DNA of 44,297 nt, taken from NCBI GenBank assembly GCA_002421645.1, contig DIST01000030.1, positions 1 to 44,297 of the forward strand, given 5' to 3'. Position numbers and translations under genes: made by a program. Below are positions 25,427 to 33,670 of this stretch, piece after piece. The stretch is from Flavobacterium sp. UBA6203 (lineage in GTDB: Bacteria; Bacteroidota; Bacteroidia; Flavobacteriales; Flavobacteriaceae). Position 1 is the stretch's first letter. Every line of letters starts with the position of its first letter. The notes below the pieces were generated by a model. That model ran no database searches, was not told the DNA's origin, and saw only the letters and a program-made list of their open reading frames with translations.

Positions 25427-26118
25427 ATAAAAAAGTCCAACTTCAAGATTTAGGAAATAAAGATTACAAAGACACTTGGGATTATCAAGAAGAATTATTC
25501 AAAGAAATTGTAGATATCAAAGTTCAAAATAGGAGAGAGGAAACTGCAATTGCTACACCAAATTATTTTTTATACGTAGAACATCCACATGTTTATACCT
25601 TAGGAAAAAGTGGTGACATGTCTAATTTATTACTTTCCGAAAAACAATTAGAAGCAAAAGGAGCTACGTTTTACAAAATCAATAGAGGAGGAGATATCAC
25701 CTACCACGGACCAGGACAAATCGTAGGTTATCCCATCTTGGATTTAGAAAACTTTTTCACCGATATTCATAAATACTTACGATTCTTAGAGGAAGCCATT
25801 ATTCTAACGCTAGCTGAATATGGTTTACACGCAACTCGTAGCGAAGGAGAAACCGGAGTTTGGTTTGATGTGGGATCGCCATTCGCAAGAAAAATTTGTG
25901 CTATGGGAGTGCGAGCATCACGTTGGGTAACCATGCACGGCTTCGCATTAAACGTAAATGCTGATTTGGGTTACTTCGATAACATCATCCCATGTGGAAT
26001 AAAAGGAAAAGCCGTAACATCCATGCACGTAGAATTAAGAAGAGAAGTAGATGAGCAAGAAGTAAAAGAAAAAATCCTAAAACATTTTCAAAATTTGTTT
26101 GAAGCTGAAATAGTATAG
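25423..26118 (+). CDS. lipB: Octanoyltransferase (lipoate-protein ligase B)
   Basis: The 231-residue protein moves an octanoyl group from octanoyl-ACP to the lipoyl domains of 2-oxoacid dehydrogenases and GcvH, the first step of lipoate synthesis, in the cytosol. Seen are EHPHVYTLGKSGDMSNLL (53-70), the signature RGGDITYHGPGQ (88-99), Lys157 in FARKICAMG and the catalytic Cys191 in IIPCGIKGKAVTSM. Lys plus Cys are the known acyl-transfer pair. Length is typical. It is preceded by the apparent ORF remnant and a -7 element. lipA is not in the window. Confidence 0.96.
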   Translation: MNKKVQLQDLGNKDYKDTWDYQEELFKEIVDIKVQNRREETAIATPNYFLYVEHPHVYTLGKSGDMSNLLLSEKQLEAKGATFYKINRGGDITYHGPGQIVGYPILDLENFFTDIHKYLRFLEEAIILTLAEYGLHATRSEGETGVWFDVGSPFARKICAMGVRASRWVTMHGFALNVNADLGYFDNIIPCGIKGKAVTSMHVELRREVDEQEVKEKILKHFQNLFEAEIV

Positions 26119-26182
26119 TTCAAGTATGGATACTTAATAGATACTCCATACATACCTTATGGTTGTGGTACCCCATTGAACT
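26117..26182. other. Structured spacer between convergent lipB and rnhB (possible three-way junction)
   Basis: An outer stem agttcaa (26117-26123) pairs with ttgaact (26176-26182). Inside it, gtatgga (26124-26130) pairs with tccatac (26145-26151), and tacc (26153-26156) with ggta (26167-26170). The outer stem begins inside the lipB stop codon. There is no T run directly after it in either direction typical of an intrinsic terminator. It may act as a transcript end or be a palindromic element; which is unknown. Confidence 0.5.
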
Positions 26183-26193
26183 AAAATTTTAAT

Positions 26194-26853
26194 TTATAGT
26201 TCTAAACTCAATTGTTCTGGTAATAATCGAAAACTCATTCGGTGGTATTTACACGGACCATATTTCTTAATGGCTTCTCTGTGGTCTTTCGTTGGATAAC
26301 CTTTGTTTTTCTTCCAATTATACATCGGAAATTCTTCATGAATTTTATACATATACTCATCTCTGTAAGTTTTGGATAAAACTGAAGCGGCTGCTATACT
26401 CAAGTATTTACTATCACCTTTAATAATACTTGTTGAAGGAATTGATTTTAAAAGTTCAGTTTCCTCGATTGTAAAAATCTTTCCTGTTTTTTGTTTCATG
26501 CCCAATTTCCCATTCAAAGGACGATTTCCATCTACAATAATATAGTTAGGAGTTGGATTTAACTGCAAAATACACTCTTGCATAGCTTTCATAGAGGCAT
26601 TCAAGATGTTTATTTCGTCAATTTCATTTGGAAAAATATGAGTAACGGCAAAAGAAGTTGCTTTGTTTTCAATTTCGGGTTTTAGTTTTTCTCTAGTTTT
26701 TTCTGAAAGTTGTTTAGAGTCATTAAGCAAATCTAGCTCAAAATTATCAGGAAGTAAAATAGCAGCAGCTGTTACGGGTCCAGCCAAACATCCTCTTCCT
26801 GCTTCATCTGTTCCACATTCTAATATTAAATTACTGTAACTTTTGCTTAACAT
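26194..26853 (-). CDS. rnhB: Ribonuclease HII
   Basis: The 219-residue protein starts at the ATG at 26853; an in-frame TTG 15 bases upstream is less likely because MLSKSYSN fits the family N-terminus. It cuts RNA-DNA hybrids and single ribonucleotides in DNA. The catalytic DE pair is Asp16-Glu17 in [14 protein letters not shown]. The third Asp is in [10 protein letters not shown] and the fourth in [17 protein letters not shown]. The C-terminal [23 protein letters not shown] block is standard for RNase HII. It converges with lipB. A -7 element TATTTTTG lies just 13 bases upstream, so the leader is very short. Confidence 0.96.
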   Translation of the reverse strand: MLSKSYSNLILECGTDEAGRGCLAGPVTAAAILLPDNFELDLLNDSKQLSEKTREKLKPEIENKATSFAVTHIFPNEIDEINILNASMKAMQECILQLNPTPNYIIVDGNRPLNGKLGMKQKTGKIFTIEETELLKSIPSTSIIKGDSKYLSIAAASVLSKTYRDEYMYKIHEEFPMYNWKKNKGYPTKDHREAIKKYGPCKYHRMSFRLLPEQLSLEL

Positions 26854-26865
26854 TCTTTTTTTTGA

Positions 26866-26873
26866 CAAAAATA
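26866..26873 (-). promoter_or_regulatory. -7 promoter element for rnhB
   Basis: The minus strand reads TATTTTTG, matching TAnnTTTG, and ends 13 bases before the ATG at 26853. A transcript from here would have a leader of only a few bases. Confidence 0.45.
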
Positions 26874-26977
26874 CAACTTTAAGCGCAACCTTTTTGCGAA
26901 TTTTTCATCTTTAATAAGAGAATCTTCCGTAAAATGTTTTTTTAAAACTAAAACTTTAACATAAATAAATTAGTAAT

Positions 26978-27029
26978 ATTCCGAAGTATTATTTGTTTAT
27001 TTAAGAAATAATTAAGAAGTTTGCGGAAT
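26978..27029 (+). promoter_or_regulatory. Nested inverted repeats upstream of the SusC gene
   Basis: The outer arms attccg (26978-26983) and cggaat (27024-27029) enclose inner arms attattt and aaataat. The right half also contains gaagtttg (27016-27023), one base off TAnnTTTG, about 28 bases before the ATG. This could be an operator over the promoter of the uptake operon; it is a pattern only. Confidence 0.35.
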
Positions 27030-27051
27030 AACTAACTCAAATAAATTTAAT

Positions 27052-30000
27052 ATGAGATCGAAGTTCAAATGGATTTTTACGCTTTTAGTAGCGTTTACAA
27101 TGCAGTTTTCGTTCGCGCAAGAGAAAACTGTTACGGGTGTGGTTTCTGACGAACTAGGCCCAATTGCAGGTGCTAACGTTGTTGTTGATGGAACAACTCG
27201 TGGTACTACGACAGATTTTGATGGTAACTATACTATCAAAGCTAAACAAGGAGAAGTTTTAGTAATTTCTTACACAGGAAAAAAAGCTGTTAGAATTACT
27301 ATTGCTGCTGCAAGTTCTTACAATGTGTCTTTAAAAGACGATGTTGTTGAAGGTAAAGAAGTAATTGTTACGGCTTTAGGTATTAAAAAAGAAGAAAAAG
27401 CGGTAACGTATGCAGCTCAGTCTGTAAAAGGATCTTCTATGACAGAAGCTAGAGAGTCTAACTTAGTTAATGCTCTTTCTGGTAAAATCGCAGGGGTTCA
27501 AGTTACTAACTCTTCTGGAGCTGTAGGTTCTTCTTCAAGAATTGTATTGAGAGGGGCTTCTACTATTACGGGTAACAACCAAGCTTTGTTTGTTATTGAT
27601 GGTGTTCCATTTGATAACACAAACTATGGTAATGCTAGTTCAGGTGGAGGTAGAGATTTACCTAATGGTGCAGCGAGTATTAATCCTGATGATATTGAGT
27701 CAGTTACTGTATTAAAAGGGCCTACTGCTGCTGCTTTATACGGTATCCGTGCTAGTAAAGGGGTTATCTTAATTACTACTAAATCGGGTAAAAAGAAAGA
27801 TAAATTTGAAGTTTCTTTCAACTCAAACATTACTTTCTCTAATCCATTATTGTTGCCAAATTATCAAAACTCTTATGGTCAAGGAGCTACTTCTGATTTC
27901 TTTCAATACGTTGATGGTGCTGGAGGTGGATACAATGACGGAGTTGATGAAAGTTGGGGTCCTGCTTTAGATAGAGGTTTATCTTTTGTACAATGGGATT
28001 CTTATAAAAACGGAGGTTTGCCAACTCCATGGATTTCTCATCCTAATAACGTTAAAAATTTCTATGATACAGGTGTAGCTCAGTCTAATAGTATTACATT
28101 AATTAGCGGTGGAGAAAACAACAACTTCAGATTATCTATTGGTAATTCTGATGAAAAAGGTATGATTCCTTTTACTGATTTCAAAAAATTCAACGTTGGT
28201 TTCAACGGAAACATGAAATTAGGTGAAAAATTAACTGCAGGTGCAAATGTGACTTTCTTCAACAACAAAAGTAATAACTTACCTCCTGTAGGTTATAGCT
28301 CATCTAACGTTGTTCAACAGTTCATTTGGTCTGCAAGAAACGTTAATTTCCCAGATTTAAAAAATTGGAGAAACTTACCATTAGCTCCTGTAGGGACAGC
28401 TTCTGAAGGAACTCCATTAAACTGGAATAACGTTTTCCAAAACAACCCTTACTGGGTATTAGAAACTAATAGAAATACTTTTGATCAAGACAGAGTAACA
28501 GGGTCTACTTACTTAAATTACAAATTCAATGATAAATTATCAATCAATGGTAAATTAAGTTTAGATCACTACTCTCAAAGAGAAACAGTTAGAGCTGATG
28601 TTGGTTCTAACGAGTATAAAGATGGATACTATGCTGAAGTAGCAAGAAGATATTCAGAAATCAATGCTGAAACAATTTTAACATACCAAACGGATTTAAC
28701 TTCTGATTTAAAATTATCTTTAAACGGAGGTATGAATACTTTAAAAAGAGTTAGAAATACAGTAATTGGTGAATTGTCAGGAGGTTTAGAGTTACCAGGA
28801 TTGTTTACTTTATCAAATGTTAAATCTGGAACTACTCCATCTATTGATAGTGATTCTTTTGATCAAAGAATTAACAGTGTTCTTGGTTTTGGTCAATTAT
28901 CATATAAAAATTATGCTTTCTTAGATTTTTCAGGAAGAAATGATTGGTCAAGTGTTTTACCAGTAAAAAATAATTCATTCTTCTACCCAGCGGTATCAGG
29001 ATCTTTTATTTTGTCAGAAGTTTTAGGTCTTCAAAATGCTAAAGTTAACTATGTTAAATTAAGAGCAGGTTGGTCTAAAGTTGGAGGTACTGGTCCATTA
29101 GGTGAGTATTCAACTAATAGAACTTTTACATTAGCAAATAATAACTTTGGAACCCAATCTTCTGTGCCTAATACACAATGGAATCCAAACATCAAACCTG
29201 AGTCAACTGTAGGTACTGAGTTTGGAGTAGATGTTAATGCTTATGGAAATAGAGTTCGTTTATCGGCAACTTATTATTCTCAAACATCTTCTGATTTGAT
29301 TTTACCTCTTCAAGTTGAAGCGTCTTCAGGTTTTACATCTTCTTGGGAGAATGCAGGTGAAATGACAAATAAAGGTATTGAGTTACAGTTAGGTTTAACA
29401 CCAATTAAGACAGATAACTTCTCTTTTGATGTTGATTTAAACTTTGCTAAGAACAGAAATGAGGTTACTAGTTTAGGTGGTGCGGATTCATATACTCTTG
29501 GTGATCAATGGGGTATGCAGTTACAAGCAATTCCAGGTCAAGCTTATGGTGCAATTGTTGGTTTCCCATATGCAAGAACTGAATCTGGTGACATTATTTA
29601 TGAAAATGGATTACCAAAAGTTAACAATTCGCAATTAGAAATTTTAGGAAATATTACTCCAGATTGGACTGGTGGTGCTAACTTTACATTCAAATACAAA
29701 AACTTTGATTTAAGCACTTTAGTTGATGCTAAAATTGGTGGAGATATCTTCTCAATGACATATATGTGGGGTAGATATGCGGGTACTTTAGAGGAAACTT
29801 TAATTGGTCGTGAGACAGGTGTTGTAGGTAATGGTGTTGTTTCTGACGGAGCTGGAGGATATGTTCCAAATAATGTTGTCGTTGATGCCAAAACATTCAA
29901 CCAATACGCTTATAACTATTCTAACTTTACTGAAAGTGGTGTTTTTGATGCTAGTTACGTAAAATTACGTCAAATTGTTTTTGGATATTCTTTACCTAAA

Positions 30001-30195
30001 AATTGGTTAAAAGGAACTTTTATTCAAGATTTCAAAGTATCAGTAGTAGGTAGAAACTTAGCTTTATTATACAAAAAAGCACCTCATATCGATCCAGAAT
30101 CTGCATTCAGTAATGCTAATGGTGAGCAAGGTCAAGAATTTGGTCAATTACCATCAGCAAGAACTTACGGATTTAATATTAATGTTAAATTTTAA
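27052..30195 (+). CDS. SusC/RagA-family TonB-linked outer membrane transporter
   Basis: The 1047-residue protein has a signal peptide (to FSFAQ, about 23), then a carboxypeptidase-D regulatory-like domain (about 24-100, VTGVVSDELGPIAGANVVVD). A TonB-box-like VIVTALGIKKEEKAV follows, then the plug domain (LVNALSGKIAGVQV, RIVLRGASTITG, ALFVIDGVPFDN). A ~22-stranded barrel should form the rest, ending with GFNINVKF. Family members import ligands captured by the partner SusD lipoprotein, powered by TonB. It lies 11 bases upstream of the SusD gene. There is no N-terminal STN domain, so no anti-sigma signalling is expected through this protein. The ligand is unknown; there is no nearby glycosidase or peptidase. 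Confidence 0.96.
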   Translation: MRSKFKWIFTLLVAFTMQFSFAQEKTVTGVVSDELGPIAGANVVVDGTTRGTTTDFDGNYTIKAKQGEVLVISYTGKKAVRITIAAASSYNVSLKDDVVEGKEVIVTALGIKKEEKAVTYAAQSVKGSSMTEARESNLVNALSGKIAGVQVTNSSGAVGSSSRIVLRGASTITGNNQALFVIDGVPFDNTNYGNASSGGGRDLPNGAASINPDDIESVTVLKGPTAAALYGIRASKGVILITTKSGKKKDKFEVSFNSNITFSNPLLLPNYQNSYGQGATSDFFQYVDGAGGGYNDGVDESWGPALDRGLSFVQWDSYKNGGLPTPWISHPNNVKNFYDTGVAQSNSITLISGGENNNFRLSIGNSDEKGMIPFTDFKKFNVGFNGNMKLGEKLTAGANVTFFNNKSNNLPPVGYSSSNVVQQFIWSARNVNFPDLKNWRNLPLAPVGTASEGTPLNWNNVFQNNPYWVLETNRNTFDQDRVTGSTYLNYKFNDKLSINGKLSLDHYSQRETVRADVGSNEYKDGYYAEVARRYSEINAETILTYQTDLTSDLKLSLNGGMNTLKRVRNTVIGELSGGLELPGLFTLSNVKSGTTPSIDSDSFDQRINSVLGFGQLSYKNYAFLDFSGRNDWSSVLPVKNNSFFYPAVSGSFILSEVLGLQNAKVNYVKLRAGWSKVGGTGPLGEYSTNRTFTLANNNFGTQSSVPNTQWNPNIKPESTVGTEFGVDVNAYGNRVRLSATYYSQTSSDLILPLQVEASSGFTSSWENAGEMTNKGIELQLGLTPIKTDNFSFDVDLNFAKNRNEVTSLGGADSYTLGDQWGMQLQAIPGQAYGAIVGFPYARTESGDIIYENGLPKVNNSQLEILGNITPDWTGGANFTFKYKNFDLSTLVDAKIGGDIFSMTYMWGRYAGTLEETLIGRETGVVGNGVVSDGAGGYVPNNVVVDAKTFNQYAYNYSNFTESGVFDASYVKLRQIVFGYSLPKNWLKGTFIQDFKVSVVGRNLALLYKKAPHIDPESAFSNANGEQGQEFGQLPSARTYGFNINVKF

Positions 30196-30206
30196 TAAAA
30201 TTAAAT

Positions 30207-31625
30207 ATGAAAAGAATAATTTATTTATTTATTGCATCAATGGCATTTGTTGCTGTTAGTTGTGATAAGGATTTTGAAGAGATTAATACCTCTCCAAACA
30301 GTCCTTCTTCAACTGATCCAAACTTGCTATTGTCAACTGCTATTACTGCTACGCAAAATACTATGTATAATGCGCAGGTTGGTGGTGATATGGGATTATG
30401 TTGGGCTCAACATTGGTCAAAAGTTCAGTACAATGATGAGGAAAAATACATTCCTAGAAGAGCTCTTATGAATGCTGTTTGGACTAACTTATATGCAGGT
30501 GTAATTGCGGAGTCTAAATCAGCTTATGATTTAGCTGGTGAGGCTGGAAATACTAATTTACAAGGTGTTTCTTTAGTTTTACAAGCGAATGCATTTCAAA
30601 TATTAACAGATGTTTATGGTCCAGTACCTTTTTCTGAGGCAGTTGTTCCAGGAAATGTTAGACCAAAACATGATTCTCAAGAAGAGGTTTATGATGGTAT
30701 CTTAGACTTATTAGATAGAGCAGAGGTATTATTTGCTTCTGGTACGGGAGATTTCACTTCATCTGCTGATTTAGTATATGGTGGTGATGTTACTAAATGG
30801 AGAAAATTTGCTGCTTCTCTTAAATTGAAAGCTTTAATGAGAATTTCTAAAAAGAGAAATGTTTCAGCAGACGTACAAAGTTTAGTTGCTTCTGGTTTAT
30901 TAATGTCTTCAAACAGTGATTCTGCTGAGTTAGCTTATACAGCATCGCAGCCTGATGCAAACCCAATTTACGAAACAATTGTTTATGGTAACAGAAACGA
31001 GTATAAAGTAAGTTCTGTTTTAGTATCAACTTTGAATTCATTAATTGACCCAAGATTGCCTATCTTCGCTCAAACAAACAATGCAAGTTTATACGTTGGT
31101 AATACTCCTGGTGTTGAAAATCCTGGTAACTACAATGGTTTTTCTTCTCCTGGAAACAAATACTTAGATCCAACTTTACCTGGTGTTTTCTTATCTTATG
31201 CACAAGTTCAATTTTACTTGGCTGAAGCTGCAAATGAAGGAATTATACCTGGTGGTGTTACTCAAGCTAAAGTGCATTATGTTAACGGTATTGAGGCTAA
31301 CTTCCAATTTAATGGTTTAGGTTCAGCTGCAGTCTATACTACTAATCCAAGTGTTGATTTTTCAACTCAGTCAGAGGCTAGAGAAAAAATTGGTACTCAA
31401 ATGTGGTTAGCTTTATATGGTCAAGGTATTGAAGCATGGACAGAATGGAGACGTACTGGATATCCAGCTTTATCTCCTGTTGCTAATGCTGCAATTGCTC
31501 AAATTCCTAGTAGATTCTATTTTTCAACAGATTCTCAAAATTACAATCAAGTAAACTATGCCGCTGCTAGTGCTACATTAAGTAATGGAGATACTATGTT
31601 GTCAGATGTTTGGTGGATGAACTAA
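30207..31625 (+). CDS. SusD/RagB-family surface lipoprotein (SusD-like group 2)
   Basis: The 472-residue lipoprotein has its lipobox before Cys19 (FVAVSCDKDFEEIN), with acidic residues after the Cys as in surface-exposure signals. The mature part starts INTSPNSPSSTDPNLLLSTA, followed by TPR-like helices (ILTDVYGPVPFSEAVVPG, KWRKFAASLKLKALMRIS) and a C-terminal WLALYGQGIEAWTEWRRTGYP block typical of the SusD-like 2 family. It should cap the SusC barrel at the cell surface and bind the ligand. It lies between SusC and two further lipoproteins with short gaps, so the four are probably one operon. Confidence 0.94.
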   Translation: MKRIIYLFIASMAFVAVSCDKDFEEINTSPNSPSSTDPNLLLSTAITATQNTMYNAQVGGDMGLCWAQHWSKVQYNDEEKYIPRRALMNAVWTNLYAGVIAESKSAYDLAGEAGNTNLQGVSLVLQANAFQILTDVYGPVPFSEAVVPGNVRPKHDSQEEVYDGILDLLDRAEVLFASGTGDFTSSADLVYGGDVTKWRKFAASLKLKALMRISKKRNVSADVQSLVASGLLMSSNSDSAELAYTASQPDANPIYETIVYGNRNEYKVSSVLVSTLNSLIDPRLPIFAQTNNASLYVGNTPGVENPGNYNGFSSPGNKYLDPTLPGVFLSYAQVQFYLAEAANEGIIPGGVTQAKVHYVNGIEANFQFNGLGSAAVYTTNPSVDFSTQSEAREKIGTQMWLALYGQGIEAWTEWRRTGYPALSPVANAAIAQIPSRFYFSTDSQNYNQVNYAAASATLSNGDTMLSDVWWMN

Positions 31626-31636
31626 AAAAAATGATT

Positions 31637-32575
31637 ATGAAAAAAATATTTAAATTATCTTTATTTACTTTCTTGGCATTAGGTTTATTCTCTTGCGAAG
31701 AAGATAGTGATACCTTAACTGGAAATAAAGTTGAGGGTGGTTTACTTGAAAATGTTACCGGAGCTATAACTTATGCTCAAGGTGCACTTGATACTGAATC
31801 AAAATCTGTTTCTCTTTCTGCTTTTCAAGGAAATGAGAAAATTGAAAGTGTTGATGTATACAAGCAATATTTCGGTAAAATTAATGCTGGAACTCCAACA
31901 GAAGAAATGATTTCTTCTAATAAAGTTTTAATGCAAAATATTAGTTTTCCATTAGCAAGTCAACATGAAACAATTTCTTTTGATTTTGGATATTCTGCAT
32001 TAGCTTCTGGTATTATTTTTAATGGTAGTGCTATGTCTACAACAGACGATATTGCTTTGCAAATTGGTGATTACTGGGAGTTAACCTATGTTGCTAAATT
32101 AACTGATGGTACTTCAGCACATTTAAGTGCTAAGAAAACTAAAGTTACTGTTGCTTGTGGATCTTTCTTAGCTGGTAGTTATACTTGTGTTACTACTCGT
32201 TTAGATAATCCTGCTTTAGTGATTGTTTGGCCATTTGAGACTATTACTGCTACTGGTGACGGTGCTTATATTACCTCTACTACTGGTCGTTTCTATTCTC
32301 CTGGTGCAGACCCTGGTACAGGTGCTGGAACAACTACTGGAACAACAGTTCTTGCTGTTGATGCAGGATTTAATTTTAGTGATGTTTGTGGTTCCTTAAC
32401 AGTTACTTCTACAAATTTGGGGAATGCCTATACTAATGCTGTAGCGCAGTCCGCTGCGCAGAAAGCTGCAAGTTTTGTTGATCCAGTAACTGGAGTAATT
32501 ACTATAGAATATTCTATTGGTTTTAGTGGCAATACAGTATTTCAACCGCACAGAAATGTTTATACACCAAACTAA
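31637..32575 (+). CDS. SusE-like surface lipoprotein of unknown ligand
   Basis: I chose the ATG at 31637, giving 312 residues, because it directly starts a standard lipoprotein signal (MKKIFKLSLFTFLALGLFSC, Cys20). An ATG two codons earlier is possible. The CEEDSD stretch after the Cys fits a Bacteroidota surface-export signal. The mature part is beta-rich and Ser/Thr-rich. A first half (about 40-175) resembles the small Ig-like domains that open SusE-type proteins, and a second domain starts near the Cys pair VACGSFLAGSYTCV. It presumably aids ligand capture by the SusC/SusD pair. No specific family is recognised. Confidence 0.85.
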   Translation: MKKIFKLSLFTFLALGLFSCEEDSDTLTGNKVEGGLLENVTGAITYAQGALDTESKSVSLSAFQGNEKIESVDVYKQYFGKINAGTPTEEMISSNKVLMQNISFPLASQHETISFDFGYSALASGIIFNGSAMSTTDDIALQIGDYWELTYVAKLTDGTSAHLSAKKTKVTVACGSFLAGSYTCVTTRLDNPALVIVWPFETITATGDGAYITSTTGRFYSPGADPGTGAGTTTGTTVLAVDAGFNFSDVCGSLTVTSTNLGNAYTNAVAQSAAQKAASFVDPVTGVITIEYSIGFSGNTVFQPHRNVYTPN

Positions 32576-32587
32576 TTTTTTAAAATT

Positions 32588-33586
32588 ATGAAAAAAAATA
32601 AAATTAATATTTTTGCATTGTTCTTAGTTTTTGCAAGTGGTTTATTAACAACTTCTTGTAATGAAGATGATGCAACAGGTGACTCTGTTATTGAAGTAAA
32701 TGACGGAAGTGCTTCTGTATCAGCCGTTTCTCCATATTTAAATGTTAACTCTGTGAGTACTTTCAACGAAGGAGGACATGATAAAACTATAGAATATGCT
32801 GTAAATTTAGTAGCTGCACAACCAGTTGATACTTATGTAACGGTTTCTTTAATTTCTGGAACAGCAACTGAAGATGAAGATTTTGAATTCGATCATCAAG
32901 TTTACATTCCAGCTTGGAGTACTTCTGGTGTTGGTACTGTAACAATCATTGGAGACAGTGAAGATGAAGGTACTGAAACTTTTGCATTAAAAGTTGGTAG
33001 TGAGTTTGATGCTAATATCAAATTGGCTACTACTAATTTATCTTTTAATATTACAGATTACGGTGATTTAGCTTTAGAGTTCGCATGGAACAGAAATATT
33101 CCGGGTTATCCTTTTGGATTGTGTGATATAGGTTACGATGTTGACGTTTATATTTTAGACGAAAACGGTGACGATATTACTGGATATGATGCTGCGACTA
33201 GTGCTTGTCCTGAGGAATATACTGTAAGTTTAGGAGATGTAGAAGATGGCGTTTATACAATCTATATGAATGTATATGATGACGGTACACTTGCTTCTGC
33301 TGGTATTCCAACTTTTGAAATTCCAATGACTATTAATTACTCTAGATATAATTCACCATTTGCAGGAACTTTTGTTCAAGATGCTGGTGATGCAGTAGAT
33401 TCTGATTTTGGAAGTACTGCAAACTATGATCAAGAGTTTATTTATGTTGCTACATTAACTGTAGAAAATGGAATTTTTACTTTCTCTAAAAATGGTCAGT
33501 TTGTTGCTTCTGGTAGAGCAGCAGCTCCTAGAGTAAATATTACTAAACCAGTTAAAAATATTCAAAGAGGTAATTTTTTTAACTAA
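32588..33586 (+). CDS. Calx-beta-like surface lipoprotein
   Basis: The 332-residue lipoprotein has Cys24 after LLTTS, followed by NEDDATGD. Residues about 50-155 show a Calx-beta-like pattern (VSLISGTATEDEDFEFDH, then TVTIIGDSEDEGTETFALKV), a beta-sandwich often binding calcium. The second half is beta-rich with two Cys (FGLCDIGYD, SACPEEYTV) and many Asp residues. It is last in the SusC operon, 12 bases after the previous gene and just before a strong terminator. It probably lies on the cell surface as an accessory binding or tethering protein; ligand unknown. Confidence 0.86.
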   Translation: MKKNKINIFALFLVFASGLLTTSCNEDDATGDSVIEVNDGSASVSAVSPYLNVNSVSTFNEGGHDKTIEYAVNLVAAQPVDTYVTVSLISGTATEDEDFEFDHQVYIPAWSTSGVGTVTIIGDSEDEGTETFALKVGSEFDANIKLATTNLSFNITDYGDLALEFAWNRNIPGYPFGLCDIGYDVDVYILDENGDDITGYDAATSACPEEYTVSLGDVEDGVYTIYMNVYDDGTLASAGIPTFEIPMTINYSRYNSPFAGTFVQDAGDAVDSDFGSTANYDQEFIYVATLTVENGIFTFSKNGQFVASGRAAAPRVNITKPVKNIQRGNFFN

Positions 33587-33603
33587 TTAAAAGTATTTCT
33601 TTT

Positions 33604-33629
33604 AAAAGCCCCTTTTAGGGGCTTTTTTT
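33604..33629 (+). terminator. Intrinsic terminator of the SusC operon
   Basis: Arms aaaagcccc (33604-33612) and ggggctttt (33618-33626) with loop tttta are followed by a T run. Confidence 0.92.
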
Positions 33630-33646
33630 ATTCCCTATTTTCTCAT

Positions 33647-33654
33647 TACATTTG
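33647..33654 (+). promoter_or_regulatory. -7 promoter element for the porin gene
   Basis: TACATTTG matches TAnnTTTG and lies 17 bases upstream of the ATG at 33671. Confidence 0.55.
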
Positions 33655-33670
33655 CTAATATTTTAATGTA

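Noticed and set aside
26884..26898. cgcaa/ttgcg hairpin upstream of rnhB as a terminator
   Set aside because: Five-base arms and no gene ending towards it on the plus strand.
31610..31636. TTG start for the third gene of the SusC operon
   Set aside because: It lies inside the SusD coding end and adds charged residues before a standard lipoprotein signal that begins at 31637.
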